A stretch of DNA of 25,238 nt, taken from NCBI GenBank assembly GCA_027306915.1, contig DAHUYW010000009.1, positions 104,253-129,490 on the forward strand, written 5' to 3'. This DNA comes from Spirochaetales bacterium. GTDB lineage: Bacteria; Spirochaetota; Spirochaetia; DAHUYW01. Each line of letters begins with the position of its first letter. The first letter of the stretch is position 1. Positions 1 to 7,981 of this stretch are shown here, piece after piece. A program made the position numbers and the translations under genes. Under the pieces are notes generated by a model. That model ran no database searches. It had not been told where the DNA came from and saw only the letters and a list, made by a program, of their open reading frames with translations.

Positions 1-641
1 GGAACTACCACCAAGAGCATCGTCTTGAATCCGATCTGCACCTCTACCTCGCGGCTTTCCCTTCGAGCACTGACGTCCTGAACGATTCTTATCCAGGATT
101 GAGGCACGGGCTGCCCGACCTCGGTTTTCCAGTGGTCCAGCAGGATCCAGCTTTCGCGATTGGAATAAAGGAGAAAACCTTCAAAGGAGATGCTCACCAC
201 CGGAATAGGAAAGCTCTCCGAAATCCGCGCAAAGGTAAGAATCTCGTTTTGCCGTCCAAGCTCGGTGTTTGATCCCTGCGCCACGATGACATCGGCAACC
301 TCATTGCCGCTCGCGTCTCGAAGCGTCGACACGCGTACCGCCAAAGGAACCATATTGCCGCTCTTGTGTCGGAACTGGATGGTTCTTTCGGCGTCGCCAC
401 CGCTGTCTTGCTGCTCTTGAATTGTGCCTGCGCTGGTCGGGCGCATCCCTGTGTTCGGATAGATGACGGCGGAGTCCTTTCCAAGAAGCTCACTCTGATC
501 GTAGCCCAGAATCCGGGCAAAGTGCTGATTACAGGTTCGTATCTGGTTGTCGGAGGTGATGACAGCGACTGCCCTGTCGAGACCGTCGAGGATAGCTTCC
601 GTCGAGACTCGGGCCCCACGCTTGAGGCGGTCACCTTTCAT
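1..641 (-). CDS. PAS-domain sensor protein, 3' end cut by window edge
   Basis: The reverse-strand frame opens with ATG at 641-639 and stays open to the window edge, giving about 213 residues. An in-frame stop at 656-654 rules out a start further upstream. Residues about 12-120 look like a PAS domain: an ILDGLDRAVAVI start, a CNQHFARILGYDQSELLGK core typical of PAS (the N..F..l.Gy..eel.G pattern), then an RTIQFRHKSGNMVPL strand pair. A second PAS-like segment appears to start near residue 140 (ESFPIPVVSISFEGFLLYSN). No signal peptide or membrane segment is seen in this part. The missing C-terminus probably carries an output domain (GGDEF, HD-GYP, histidine kinase or phosphatase), which cannot be judged here. 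It is divergent from the bacteriohemerythrin gene and both are preceded by promoter-like elements, so the pair may be co-controlled. PAS assignment is confident; the output is unknown. Confidence 0.75.
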   Translation of the reverse strand, partial: MKGDRLKRGARVSTEAILDGLDRAVAVITSDNQIRTCNQHFARILGYDQSELLGKDSAVIYPNTGMRPTSAGTIQEQQDSGGDAERTIQFRHKSGNMVPLAVRVSTLRDASGNEVADVIVAQGSNTELGRQNEILTFARISESFPIPVVSISFEGFLLYSNRESWILLDHWKTEVGQPVPQSWIRIVQDVSARRESREVEVQIGFKTMLLVVV

Positions 642-664
642 GCTGACAATCCATTACTCAAGCA

Positions 665-693
665 AGTATAGGCTCTGCAGCACTGCAGGTAAA
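665..693 (-). promoter_or_regulatory. Candidate sigma70 promoter of the PAS gene
   Basis: On the reverse strand TTTACC (693-688) and TATACT (670-665) are separated by 17 bp. The predicted start near 658 gives a leader of about 17 nt before the ATG at 641. The call rests on consensus match only. Confidence 0.45.
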
Positions 694-746
694 GGCAGCT
701 GAAAAGGGCCACTTTTGGCCTCGGGGGACCCTTCCGGAGCCGGCCC

Positions 747-775
747 TTGCATTGACCGGCGGAGCGCTGTACACT
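747..775 (+). promoter_or_regulatory. Candidate promoter of the bacteriohemerythrin gene, predicting a leaderless mRNA
   Basis: TTGCAT (747-752) and TACACT (770-775) are 17 bp apart. The -10 hexamer ends only 7 bases before the ATG at 783, so the expected transcription start falls at or next to the start codon. No Shine-Dalgarno sequence precedes the ATG, which agrees with leaderless translation. The -35 match is weak. Confidence 0.4.
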
Positions 776-782
776 ATTGCCT

Positions 783-1190
783 ATGGCTCTTATCGAATGG
801 TCATCCGAATTGAATCTGGAAATCCCTCAGATGGACGTCGAGCACCAGCATCTGATCGCCCTTGTGAACACCCTGCACGACAGGTTTCACAGAGGTCAGC
901 ACGGCCGCGCGCTTCTTCCGGTGTTCGGAGAGCTTGTCGAGGCTGCGCGCACCCATTTCGAGTTTGAGGAGGGACTGCTGGAGAAGCAGGACTACCCAAG
1001 GCTCGAAGAGCACAAGGACGAGCACCGGGTTCTCATGGATCAGCTCGTTGAGCTCGAAGGCCAACTCAGAGGCGGAAAGAAGACGATAGACGCCGGCACC
1101 TTCGAGTTCTTGTGCGATTGGCTCGTCGACCACATAGTGAATGCCGACAGAGATTTTGCGGTGTACGTCCGCGGCGTCGGCGTGCGATAG
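783..1190 (+). CDS. Bacteriohemerythrin (O2-binding di-iron protein)
   Basis: A 135-residue single-domain hemerythrin-like protein. All expected iron ligands are visible: H21 (DVEH), H58 and E62 in the HFEFEE motif, H77 and H81 in the H-K-D-E-H motif, and H117 with D122 in DHIVNAD. The length matches the usual 130-140 residues of stand-alone bacteriohemerythrins. The family binds O2 reversibly at a carboxylate-bridged di-iron centre and serves in oxygen supply, storage or sensing in microaerobic bacteria; which of these applies here is not visible. I chose ATG 783 because MALIEWSSEL matches the family's N-terminus. An in-frame TTG at 777 is possible but has no support. The protein is cytoplasmic, with no signal peptide. 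It is divergent from a PAS protein, so a shared redox or oxygen response is possible but only inferred. Confidence 0.93.
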   Translation: MALIEWSSELNLEIPQMDVEHQHLIALVNTLHDRFHRGQHGRALLPVFGELVEAARTHFEFEEGLLEKQDYPRLEEHKDEHRVLMDQLVELEGQLRGGKKTIDAGTFEFLCDWLVDHIVNADRDFAVYVRGVGVR

Positions 1191-1246
1191 CGGCTCGCCC
1201 GTCCGCTTGCCGGCGTCGCGCGAGCAGGCCCCGGGGCTCGCAAGAG

Positions 1247-2050
1247 CTATCGCTCCTTCGAAAGAATAACGCCTACGAGGTTTCCGCCTCCGATCGCTGT
1301 GGCCTTCTCGACGCGCTGCCGCTCGATCGGAATCCACTCCTCGAGGGGTCTTAGGCCTGGCTCGCAGATCGTCCAGTTCCCGAAAAGAGAGCGAATTCTT
1401 TCCTCGTTGCGCTGCTGAACCGGCTCCTTCACCTTGCTGTAGAACTCCTCCATCCTGCGAGTCGTCGGCGTGACGACCGAGATATTGGTGTCGCAGAGAA
1501 ACAATCGCGAGCCCGGAGCCGCCCAATCGTAAAGAATCTGCAGGGCGTGGCGCAACCGATCATCGGACAGGAACCATGCGATGCCGTTATACCCAATCGC
1601 AACCTTCCGATCGCTGCCGAACAGCTTATCGATCACCGGAAGCTTCAAGACGGACTCCGGTGACCCGGCGTCTCCATGGACATAGACCACGTCGGGCAGG
1701 CCCGCGACGATGTCCTGAGCGTAGGCAACCGTTACCGGGTCGATGTCGGAATAGACTACCTTGGTACCCTTCGGGGCGGTCTGATGAATGTGATCCACCG
1801 TCGGCAACCCCGAGGCGAAGTCGAGGAACTTCGCGAAGCCTTCCTTCACCAGCCGTTCGGTGGCCTCCGCAAGGAACCAGCGGATCAATCGCACCCAGAG
1901 CGTCATCTCCGGGACGTCTTTCAGGAGCTGGTCAGCGGCTGTTCGATCGATCTCAAAGTTATGGTCGCCTCCCAAGAGGTAGTCGTAGATCCGACCCGCA
2001 TTGGGGGTACTCGCGTCCGCAATTGAAAAGGAATGCCCACCCTCCGCCAT
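1247..2050 (-). CDS. SAM-dependent methyltransferase, DUF574/Methyltransf_19 family
   Basis: A 267-residue protein. The N-terminus carries the family signature: PNAGRIYDYLLGG at about 16-28, then NFEIDRTAAD at 31-40, followed by a Rossmann methyltransferase fold. An acidic residue after YSDIDPV likely binds the SAM ribose and VYVHGDA the adenine region. The family (PF04672) is best known from Actinobacteria, where its substrates are largely unknown, so no substrate is proposed. I chose the ATG at 2050 rather than the longer open frame to 2113 because GGAGGAAAGGAG lies just upstream of it. It is convergent with the bacteriohemerythrin gene, with a 56-bp gap. A 6+5+6 inverted repeat (GGAGCC/GGCTCC, 2115-2131) lies in the upstream region. 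The protein has no signal peptide and is probably cytoplasmic. The family call is firm. Confidence 0.9.
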   Translation of the reverse strand: MAEGGHSFSIADASTPNAGRIYDYLLGGDHNFEIDRTAADQLLKDVPEMTLWVRLIRWFLAEATERLVKEGFAKFLDFASGLPTVDHIHQTAPKGTKVVYSDIDPVTVAYAQDIVAGLPDVVYVHGDAGSPESVLKLPVIDKLFGSDRKVAIGYNGIAWFLSDDRLRHALQILYDWAAPGSRLFLCDTNISVVTPTTRRMEEFYSKVKEPVQQRNEERIRSLFGNWTICEPGLRPLEEWIPIERQRVEKATAIGGGNLVGVILSKER

Positions 2051-2271
2051 TCGACTCTCCTTTCCTCCCGCATCATCATTGCTCGACTCAAGGCGATTGT
2101 GCAACCCCTCCATCGGAGCCTGGATGGCTCCACACTTGGAGCCGCGACAGGCGGCGCTTTTCGAACAAATGACTACCTGATAGTCTCACAACGATAGCGT
2201 CGGACTTATTCACAGTGTGCACAGGGCCGGGCGACGCAATTCTGCCAGAAAAGCTCTATATGTAGGGTAGC

Positions 2272-2299
2272 TTGACAATCGCCGGAGACCGTGTATACT
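2272..2299 (+). promoter_or_regulatory. Near-consensus sigma70 promoter of the lysine-rich small protein
   Basis: A perfect -35 TTGACA (2272-2277) and a TATACT -10 (2294-2299) are separated by 16 bp. This is the best promoter in the window. It predicts a start near 2306 and a leader of about 25 nt carrying AGGAGG (2318-2323), 7 nt before the ATG at 2331. The combination predicts high expression. The remaining 2051-2271 stretch holds no gene I can support. Confidence 0.75.
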
Positions 2300-2330
2300 A
2301 CCAGTAGTGTTTTGTACAGGAGGATGAACA

Positions 2331-2588
2331 ATGCCAGGATCCAAATCTTCGAGCGGGAAGAAGACCACTGGGGGAAAGGCCAAGAGCGCCGGAAAATCCA
2401 AATCCCCCGCAGCTAAAAAGGCCAGCAGTGCCAGGAAGAGCTCTGCAAGCCGTGCGTCGGCTTCAAAGTCCTCAAGAGCGCTCGCGGTCGCCAAGAAGAG
2501 CACGAAAAAGCCGGCTGTCGCCAAGACGCGAGTCGGCGTGAAGGCGACCAAGGCCGGTTCCAAAAGCCGCTCTGCCGCCAAGAAATAG
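2331..2588 (+). CDS. Small lysine/alanine/serine-rich histone H1-like DNA-binding protein
   Basis: An 85-residue protein made almost only of Lys, Ala, Ser, Gly, Arg, Thr and Val, with no Asp, Glu or aromatic residue and repeated KK, AKK and KS motifs. This resembles bacterial H1-like tails (the Hc1/HctA, AlgP and HupS tail type) that bind DNA or RNA without a folded domain, so it is probably nucleoid-associated and disordered. An antisense frame covers the same bases, but the near-consensus promoter and the AGGAGG 7 nt before ATG 2331 strongly support this strand. It stands alone between two reverse-strand genes. The composition could also suit a polyphosphate- or RNA-binding peptide. The nucleoid role is inferred from composition only; no sequence-specific domain is visible. 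Confidence 0.8.
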   Translation: MPGSKSSSGKKTTGGKAKSAGKSKSPAAKKASSARKSSASRASASKSSRALAVAKKSTKKPAVAKTRVGVKATKAGSKSRSAAKK

Positions 2589-2701
2589 CGCGGCGTTGAG
2601 CGCCGGGGGCAATTCCCTCGGCGAGCGCTTTGGTCGTAGCGCGGGCAGCACAGCCTCGGCTACTTCAGGATGAAATCCAGACTGCTGCCCGATCTTTTCC
2701 G

Positions 2702-4276
2702 TCACGGTGGTTTCTCCTTTCTTTCGATCTGATCGTATACCACCCGCCCGTCCACGATCACCTTCTCCACCTTGATATCGCGAATTCGCTCCGGCGCCAA
2801 AGCCGTGATATCGTCCGAAAGCACGACAAAGTCGGCGAGCTTCCCTGACGAGAGGCTGCCCTTTTCCCCTTCCTGAAACTCCGCGTAGGCGCTCTCCGCG
2901 GTGTAGCAGCGAAGCGCCTCCTCGGCCGTGATCCGCTCCGGGCCGGGGCGGTTTGCAACCATATGGATGTTGAGAATCGGATCGCAGGTCGGCTCGCCCG
3001 GAACGTCGGAACCGAAGGAGAGATGGACCCCGGCGTCGAGGAGCGAGCGATAGGGATAGGCGCCCTCGGCCCGCTGCTTCCCCAGGAGTCCGATATCCTT
3101 CTCGGGAGTGGTGAGGGCAGAGGGTTGCGCCGAGACAAGCACGTCGCTCTCGCGCAGGCGAGGGATATCCGCCGGGCGGATGAGCTGTGCGTGCTCCAGT
3201 CTGAAGCGCAGGTCGCGGCTCTCCGGATACTCCCGCTGGAGCTCCTCGACGGCGTCGAGAAAGCTCGAGACGGCACGATCACCGATGGCATGGAAAGCTC
3301 CCTGCACGCCCCGGCGGGCGAGCGACCGGAGGATCGGCAGTATCTTCTCAGGCGGCGACCCCGAACCGCTGTTCCCGTGGTCATCGGCGTACGCTTCCCA
3401 CAGCCAGGCGGTACGGGTCGAGAAGCTCCCATCGAGGAAGTATTTGCGCGGTCCCGGGCGCACCCAGCGGTCGTCGTAGAAGGTGAATCTCATGAGCGGA
3501 ACGCTCCAGGGAAACTCGCCATAGGACCAGCAGCTGTAGCGAGCCGTGAGCTCGCCCTGGCGGCGCAGCCTGGTGAGCGTCGACAGCACCGGAAAGAACC
3601 ACGTGTTGTCCTGAACCGACGTGATTCCGAGCCGCCGGTAGATGTCGAGAGCCTTACGGATTCGCGGCTCGCGCATCGAACGCAGGAAAAAGAGACGCAT
3701 GAAGTGCCGCGAGAGGATCGCGTTGTTTCCCATCTCGCGTACCACCCCCGTCGGCTCGCCATCGGGATCGCGGAGAATCACCCCCGTTTTGGGATCGGGA
3801 CGATCCTTGGCGACCTTGAGCAGGGCAAGGGCGGCAGAGTTGAGCCACATCCCGTGGCCTCCGAATTGCGCGAGGACGACGGGGTTGTCGGGGAAAGCCT
3901 TATCGAGAAGCTCCTTGCGAGGATCGGGGCAGGCCGGGTAGTCCCAGTCGTAGCCGACGATGACCTGCCCGCGGCGCGGTGACGGAAAGCGCTCCTTGAG
4001 CAACGCGACGATCTCCCCGGCGCTCAAGGAGGCGAGGTCGGGCTGATCCACCTGGTCGCCGAGTATGACCGAATGAACGTGGTTGTCGTTGAACCCGGGA
4101 ATGACGCATCGGCCGGCGAGATCGACAAGCTCGGCCCCCTCTCCCCCGCGCGCAAGCGCCTCGCGTGATGTGCCGACGAACTCGATGCGGTTGCCAAGGG
4201 TAATCATGGCCTCGGCGCGCGGAACTGCCGAATCGACCGTCAGAACCTTCGCGTTGTGCCATACTGTCTTTCGCAT
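2702..4276 (-). CDS. Amidohydrolase family 3 (YtcJ-like) metal-dependent hydrolase
   Basis: A 524-residue protein, the normal size for YtcJ-type amidohydrolases (PF07969). The N-terminal beta-sandwich segment (KVLTVDSAVPRAEAM) leads into the metal-binding HxH motif in GFNDNHVHSV. Later motifs are YFLDGSFSTRTA (bridging region), FHAIGDRA and RLEHAQ (metal histidines), and FGSDVPGEPTCDP (catalytic Asp). The C-terminal KLADFVVLSDD and VIVDGRVVYD strands close the sandwich. The family hydrolyses C-N bonds in amides, formamides or imide-like compounds; the real substrate is unknown. I chose ATG 4276 because MRKTVWHNAKVLTVD is the family N-terminus; the frame extends to 4462 but that part looks non-coding. 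No clear Shine-Dalgarno is visible. The gene is divergent from the coupled methyltransferase unit at 4327 with a gap of about 50 bp. No signal peptide is seen. Confidence 0.93.
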   Translation of the reverse strand: MRKTVWHNAKVLTVDSAVPRAEAMITLGNRIEFVGTSREALARGGEGAELVDLAGRCVIPGFNDNHVHSVILGDQVDQPDLASLSAGEIVALLKERFPSPRRGQVIVGYDWDYPACPDPRKELLDKAFPDNPVVLAQFGGHGMWLNSAALALLKVAKDRPDPKTGVILRDPDGEPTGVVREMGNNAILSRHFMRLFFLRSMREPRIRKALDIYRRLGITSVQDNTWFFPVLSTLTRLRRQGELTARYSCWSYGEFPWSVPLMRFTFYDDRWVRPGPRKYFLDGSFSTRTAWLWEAYADDHGNSGSGSPPEKILPILRSLARRGVQGAFHAIGDRAVSSFLDAVEELQREYPESRDLRFRLEHAQLIRPADIPRLRESDVLVSAQPSALTTPEKDIGLLGKQRAEGAYPYRSLLDAGVHLSFGSDVPGEPTCDPILNIHMVANRPGPERITAEEALRCYTAESAYAEFQEGEKGSLSSGKLADFVVLSDDITALAPERIRDIKVEKVIVDGRVVYDQIERKEKPP

Positions 4277-4311
4277 GGCGCACAGCTTACGGGCGGGCGG
4301 CCATCCTGTAA

Positions 4312-4383
4312 AGGAGGTGTGGCGCGTTGACAGAGACCGCGGGCAGCGGTAAGCTTGTGCTCGCCACTTCACACCAACCATGA
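4312..4383 (+). CDS. 18-codon leader ORF coupled to the methyltransferase gene
   Basis: The only good ribosome-binding site here, AGGAGG in an AAGGAGGTG context (about 4311-4319), does not precede the methyltransferase ATG. It lies about 8 nt before a TTG at 4327. From that TTG the frame reads LTETAGSGKLVLATSHQP and stops at TGA 4381-4383, which overlaps the methyltransferase ATG (4380-4382) as ATGA. The peptide resembles nothing known. The arrangement suggests that ribosomes load on the leader and reinitiate on the next gene. The span given includes the ribosome-binding site. A GTG at 4317 is in frame with the methyltransferase but meets a stop codon before the ATG, so it cannot be an extended start. 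Confidence 0.4.
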   Translation, partial: RRCGALTETAGSGKLVLATSHQP

Positions 4384-4976
4384 GAACCAACTGGGTCGAG
4401 CGACTTTGGATCGACGGTCCCTGGCGGATTCCCTTCCAGGTCCGCGAGCTCAACATCTTCAAGCGTTTCTACGATTTGAAGGGAGCGAGCCGGGTCCTTG
4501 AGATCGGATGCGGGCGCGGAGTGGGCGCCCTCCTCATTCTAAAGCACTTCAATCCGGCTCACATCGAGGCGGTCGACGTTGATCCTTCAATGATCCGCCG
4601 AGCCGAGCGAAGGATCACTCCGGAGATCGAGGGGCGGGTGATCTTCCGCATCGACGACGCTCAAGACCTCTCCTTCCCGAATCACTGCATGGATGCGGTC
4701 TTCAATTTCGGCATCATTCACCACCTGGAGGATTGGGAGCGTGGTATCCGTGAGGTGGCGCGCGTGCTCGTCCGCGGCGGAATCTTCTATTTCGAGGAAA
4801 TCTATCCGGCGCTCTACGCCGGGCCGGTCTTTCGCCACATCCTCCTTCATCCCAAGGAGAATCGCTTCGACGGCCAGCAATACCGGGCTGCCCTTGCCCG
4901 CGAGGGCCTGTCGATTATCGACGGTTACCTGGAATCGAAGTACACGATTATAGGGGCGGCGATCCGAGCGGACTAG
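4380..4976 (+). CDS. Class I SAM-dependent methyltransferase (Methyltransf_11 type)
   Basis: A 198-residue protein with a Rossmann methyltransferase core: motif I VLEIGCGRG at 39-47, the acidic ribose-binding end of the second strand in EAVDVDPSM, the adenine-contacting DDAQDLSF, and motif IV FNFGIIHHLEDW. These features fit the small-molecule methyltransferases of the Methyltransf_11/UbiE-like group; the substrate is unknown. ATG 4380 has no Shine-Dalgarno of its own (CTTCACACCAACC precedes it) and overlaps the stop of the 18-codon leader, so translation is probably coupled. It ends 16 bp before the convergent HD-GYP gene. No membrane segment or signal peptide is seen. Confidence 0.9.
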   Translation: MRTNWVERLWIDGPWRIPFQVRELNIFKRFYDLKGASRVLEIGCGRGVGALLILKHFNPAHIEAVDVDPSMIRRAERRITPEIEGRVIFRIDDAQDLSFPNHCMDAVFNFGIIHHLEDWERGIREVARVLVRGGIFYFEEIYPALYAGPVFRHILLHPKENRFDGQQYRAALAREGLSIIDGYLESKYTIIGAAIRAD

Positions 4977-4992
4977 CAGGGTGGCTCCGCAT

Positions 4993-7872
4993 CTATCGCG
5001 GCAGCTCGTCAGGCTCGAAGAGGTCGATGAATACCCGTACGACCTTGGGATCGAAGGCCTTCCCGGCGAGATCGCGTATGTATTCGAGCACCTTCCGTTT
5101 GGGCCAGCGCTTGCGGTAGGGTCGATCGGTTGAGAGCGCATCCCAGACGTCGATAACCGCGAAGATTCGCGCTGCAAGCGGGATCTGCTCCGCCTTCAGC
5201 CCGCGGGGATAGCCGCTTCCGTCCCACCGCTCATGGTGGCAATAGGGGATGTCGAGGGCCGGACCCAAGAATGCGATCGGCGCAAGCATTTCGTAGGCGG
5301 AGACCGGATGCCTTCGCATGGTTTCCCATTCCTCATCGGTAAGCGGACCGGCCTTGAGCAGGATGCTGTCGGGAATCCCCATCTTCCCGATGTCGTGCAG
5401 AAGGGCGCCCCGATGGATGTGGACAAGCTCGGTTTCGCCCAAGCCCATCGCACGTGCCAGTCGCTCGGTGCCCTCCGTCACCCGGAGGGTATGCCCCTCG
5501 GTCTCCTTGTCGCGCAAATCAAGGGCCCGCGACCATCCCTCGATGGTCGCGTCGTAGGCGAGGGTCAGCTCGGTATTCGATCGCTCAAGCCCTTCGAAGA
5601 GCTCACTGTTCTCGATGGCGATTGCAGTCTGGCCCGCAAGTGCTATGAGAAACTCGACCCATTCCGAATCGCGCTCGCGCGGGCGTCTGGCGAAAAGCTC
5701 GAGCACCCCGCGGACCTTGCCCTTGGAGATGACCGGCGCCGCCGCATAGGAGCCGAACCCCTCGCTTGCAACGAGCAGCGAGCGAGTCGGATCCACCGAG
5801 ACCTTTGAGAGGTCGGGGATGCACGCAGCCTGCCGTTCCGACACCACCTTGCCGGCAAGCCCGTGACCGACTCGAACGGAGGCTCGTTCGATCAGGCTTG
5901 TGCGGAAGCCGCGGCTCACGAAGTGTTCGACCCGTTGTGTGCGGTCGTTCACGAGAAGCACCGCGCTCGCGTCTACCTCGAGAAGAGTGACCGCCTGGCC
6001 GAGGAGAATGTTCAGCACGACCCTCAGGTCTACGCTTGAGCTTATCGCCAAATCGATCATGTGCAGAGCCTGAACATACTGCAGGCGCCGCGTCGCCTCT
6101 TCGAGCAGCCGCGTGTTGTGGATGATCCCGGCCGCCTGGCCTGCAAATAGGCTCAAGAGCCGGACATCGGCCTCGGTCACCCGACCCTCGTTTGCCGACA
6201 TCTCCCCGACGCCAAGCACCCCAAGAAGCTCCCCAGAGTAGAGCATTGGAACTGCGAGCTGGAGACCTGCCCGCCCCTCCGCGGTGAGCGAGGCGGCCGA
6301 CCCGGGGTCGGCCGTAACCGGCGCACGTCGTTCGGCAGCCTGTCCGACCGCTCCCTCCCCCAACGTGATCCTGCTTGGCGGAGCTCCCGCATAGCCCATT
6401 GCGACCGTCATCTCGAGCGTGCCGCTTTCGTGACGGTACAGGAACATGGCTGCCCGCGTTGCGTGCAGGAGCGACGATGCCCGGTCGACTATCGTCTCGA
6501 GCAGGGTGGTGAGGTCGCGGTGCTCGGTGAGGTCCCTGACGGTTTCATAGAGGGCTGCGAACTCATTGGCGGCGCCGACCGATCGCTCGAGGAGGGTCGC
6601 CCGCTGGATGGCATTGGCGGCCATGTCCGCGATTTCCTCCAGGCACCGCAGCTCGCTCCCGGTAAGCTCGTGCTTTCTTCCCAGCCACACCGCCCCGAAC
6701 AACTCCCCCTGCGCGATAAGCGGCACACCGACGACGGCTCCGAGGCCGAAGAGCGATTCGGGAAGCCTCCGGCTCAGAGCGTCGTGCCGAAGCATGCGGC
6801 ATGGTCCATTTGCGAGAAGCCCCCGAAGCTCCCGCCCCAGTCCGTTGAGCAGCGTCCCGTCGAGCCCATCCCAGCCCCCTCGCCCGAGCTCAAAAAAAAC
6901 GCTGTCGTTCCCCGCATCCAGGAAGCAGATGGCGCACCCATCGCAGCCGACCAGCCGCACGAGCTGGTCCAGAAGGACCGGGAGCATCCCTGCGCGGGTG
7001 GCTGTCGTGCGCAGCGCGGTCGACACGCGGATGATCGCCTCTCGCTCAAACTCGCGCTCTTTTCGGTCGGTAATATCGCGAAAGTTGACGACTGTAGCGT
7101 GAACGCTTGGATCGTGGATGAGGTTGTTGACAGCCCCCTCCACCCAGCAGTGGCTGCCGTCTCCGCGCACCACGCGGAACTCGTCGAGGAATCCCCGCCC
7201 GCTTTTTGCCTGCGCATCGTCGACGAGCAACCCTACGCGCCTCGCATCCTCCGGATGAAGGATATCGAGATAGTTTCGACCGAAGAGGCCCTCGGGGTCG
7301 ACTTTCAGAATGCGCTTCACCGAAGGGCTCCCGTAGATCACTCTGCCGTCAGAATCGAGAAGGATTACCGCGTCCCAATTGTGCTCGATGAGCGCGCGAA
7401 ACCGAAACTCGCTTTCGCGGAGCGCCCGCTCGGCATCGCGCCGTGCGCGGCGCTCTCGTGACTCGCCGAGGGCACGGCGAACCGCGATGGGCACGCGGGA
7501 GAGGCTGTATTTGGGAAGGTGGTCGGTCGCCCCACGCTTCAGGGACTCCGTCACATGCTCTTCGCTGGCGGCACCCGAAAAGAAGATGAAGGGCGTATCC
7601 GGCGCCATCACGCGTGCCACGTCGAGGCCCGTGAAGCTTTCAAAGCCGGGGATCGGAAAATCGGAGAGGACGAGATCGAAGCGCTTCGAGCTCAGCTCCT
7701 CAATAAAACCGGTTCGGTCTGCGGCTTGGATGATTTCGCAGTCGAAGCCGTCATCTTCGAGGCATGCGCGGACCTGGGCTACGTCGTTCGGATTGCTCTC
7801 CAGATGGAGCACCCGAAGTCGGGAATCGTGTGATCGAGCTGCAGCTGCGTCTTCATTGACTCCAACGTCCAT
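4993..7872 (-). CDS. REC-PAS-GAF-GAF-GAF-HD-GYP protein, predicted c-di-GMP phosphodiesterase
   Basis: A 959-residue soluble multidomain protein. REC (about 19-138): RVLHLESNPND start, phospho-acceptor Asp in LVLSDFPIPGF, a Ser switch residue in FFSGAASE and a Lys in HLPKYS; the usual second acidic residue after the first strand is Ser. PAS (about 150-270) includes FRALIEHNWDAVILLD and a PAC-like end (VNFRDITDRKERE). Three GAF domains follow at about 290-430, 445-600 and 615-760. HD-GYP (about 775-955) has HDIGK with metal ligands H826/D827, HHERWDGSGYP near 879-889 and DVWDALSTDRPYRK. The full HD-GYP signature suggests active hydrolysis of c-di-GMP, controlled by phosphorylation and by ligands of the PAS/GAF domains. 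A cognate histidine kinase is not adjacent. It lies 109 bp downstream of the RluA gene on the same strand. ATG 7872 has only a weak AGGA upstream. Confidence 0.93.
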   Translation of the reverse strand: MDVGVNEDAAAARSHDSRLRVLHLESNPNDVAQVRACLEDDGFDCEIIQAADRTGFIEELSSKRFDLVLSDFPIPGFESFTGLDVARVMAPDTPFIFFSGAASEEHVTESLKRGATDHLPKYSLSRVPIAVRRALGESRERRARRDAERALRESEFRFRALIEHNWDAVILLDSDGRVIYGSPSVKRILKVDPEGLFGRNYLDILHPEDARRVGLLVDDAQAKSGRGFLDEFRVVRGDGSHCWVEGAVNNLIHDPSVHATVVNFRDITDRKEREFEREAIIRVSTALRTTATRAGMLPVLLDQLVRLVGCDGCAICFLDAGNDSVFFELGRGGWDGLDGTLLNGLGRELRGLLANGPCRMLRHDALSRRLPESLFGLGAVVGVPLIAQGELFGAVWLGRKHELTGSELRCLEEIADMAANAIQRATLLERSVGAANEFAALYETVRDLTEHRDLTTLLETIVDRASSLLHATRAAMFLYRHESGTLEMTVAMGYAGAPPSRITLGEGAVGQAAERRAPVTADPGSAASLTAEGRAGLQLAVPMLYSGELLGVLGVGEMSANEGRVTEADVRLLSLFAGQAAGIIHNTRLLEEATRRLQYVQALHMIDLAISSSVDLRVVLNILLGQAVTLLEVDASAVLLVNDRTQRVEHFVSRGFRTSLIERASVRVGHGLAGKVVSERQAACIPDLSKVSVDPTRSLLVASEGFGSYAAAPVISKGKVRGVLELFARRPRERDSEWVEFLIALAGQTAIAIENSELFEGLERSNTELTLAYDATIEGWSRALDLRDKETEGHTLRVTEGTERLARAMGLGETELVHIHRGALLHDIGKMGIPDSILLKAGPLTDEEWETMRRHPVSAYEMLAPIAFLGPALDIPYCHHERWDGSGYPRGLKAEQIPLAARIFAVIDVWDALSTDRPYRKRWPKRKVLEYIRDLAGKAFDPKVVRVFIDLFEPDELPR

Positions 7873-7981
7873 CGTTCCTAATCCCGACCCCCGGGTTTCC
7901 CACGCGGCTTCCTATCAAAGGGATATCGGCAGGATTGCGTCACAACGAGAGGGTGAAGAGAAACTGCCTTGAGGGTTCGTC

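Noticed and set aside
1220..1241. GCGAGC/GCTCGC hairpin between the convergent hemerythrin and methyltransferase genes
   Set aside because: No T-run on either strand, so a rho-independent terminator cannot be claimed. The same applies to CGGCG/CGCCG at 2591-2605 after the lysine-rich gene.
2206..2214. TTATTCACA, one mismatch from a DnaA box
   Set aside because: A single box without AT-rich repeats, further boxes or dnaA/dnaN neighbours does not support an origin.
2963..3982. A 339-codon open frame opposite the amidohydrolase gene
   Set aside because: Its translation has no family resemblance, while the reverse strand carries a full set of amidohydrolase motifs. It is a GC-rich antisense shadow. 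The same applies to 6430-7461, 14840-15898 (reverse), 22520-23602 (reverse) and 23002-24225.
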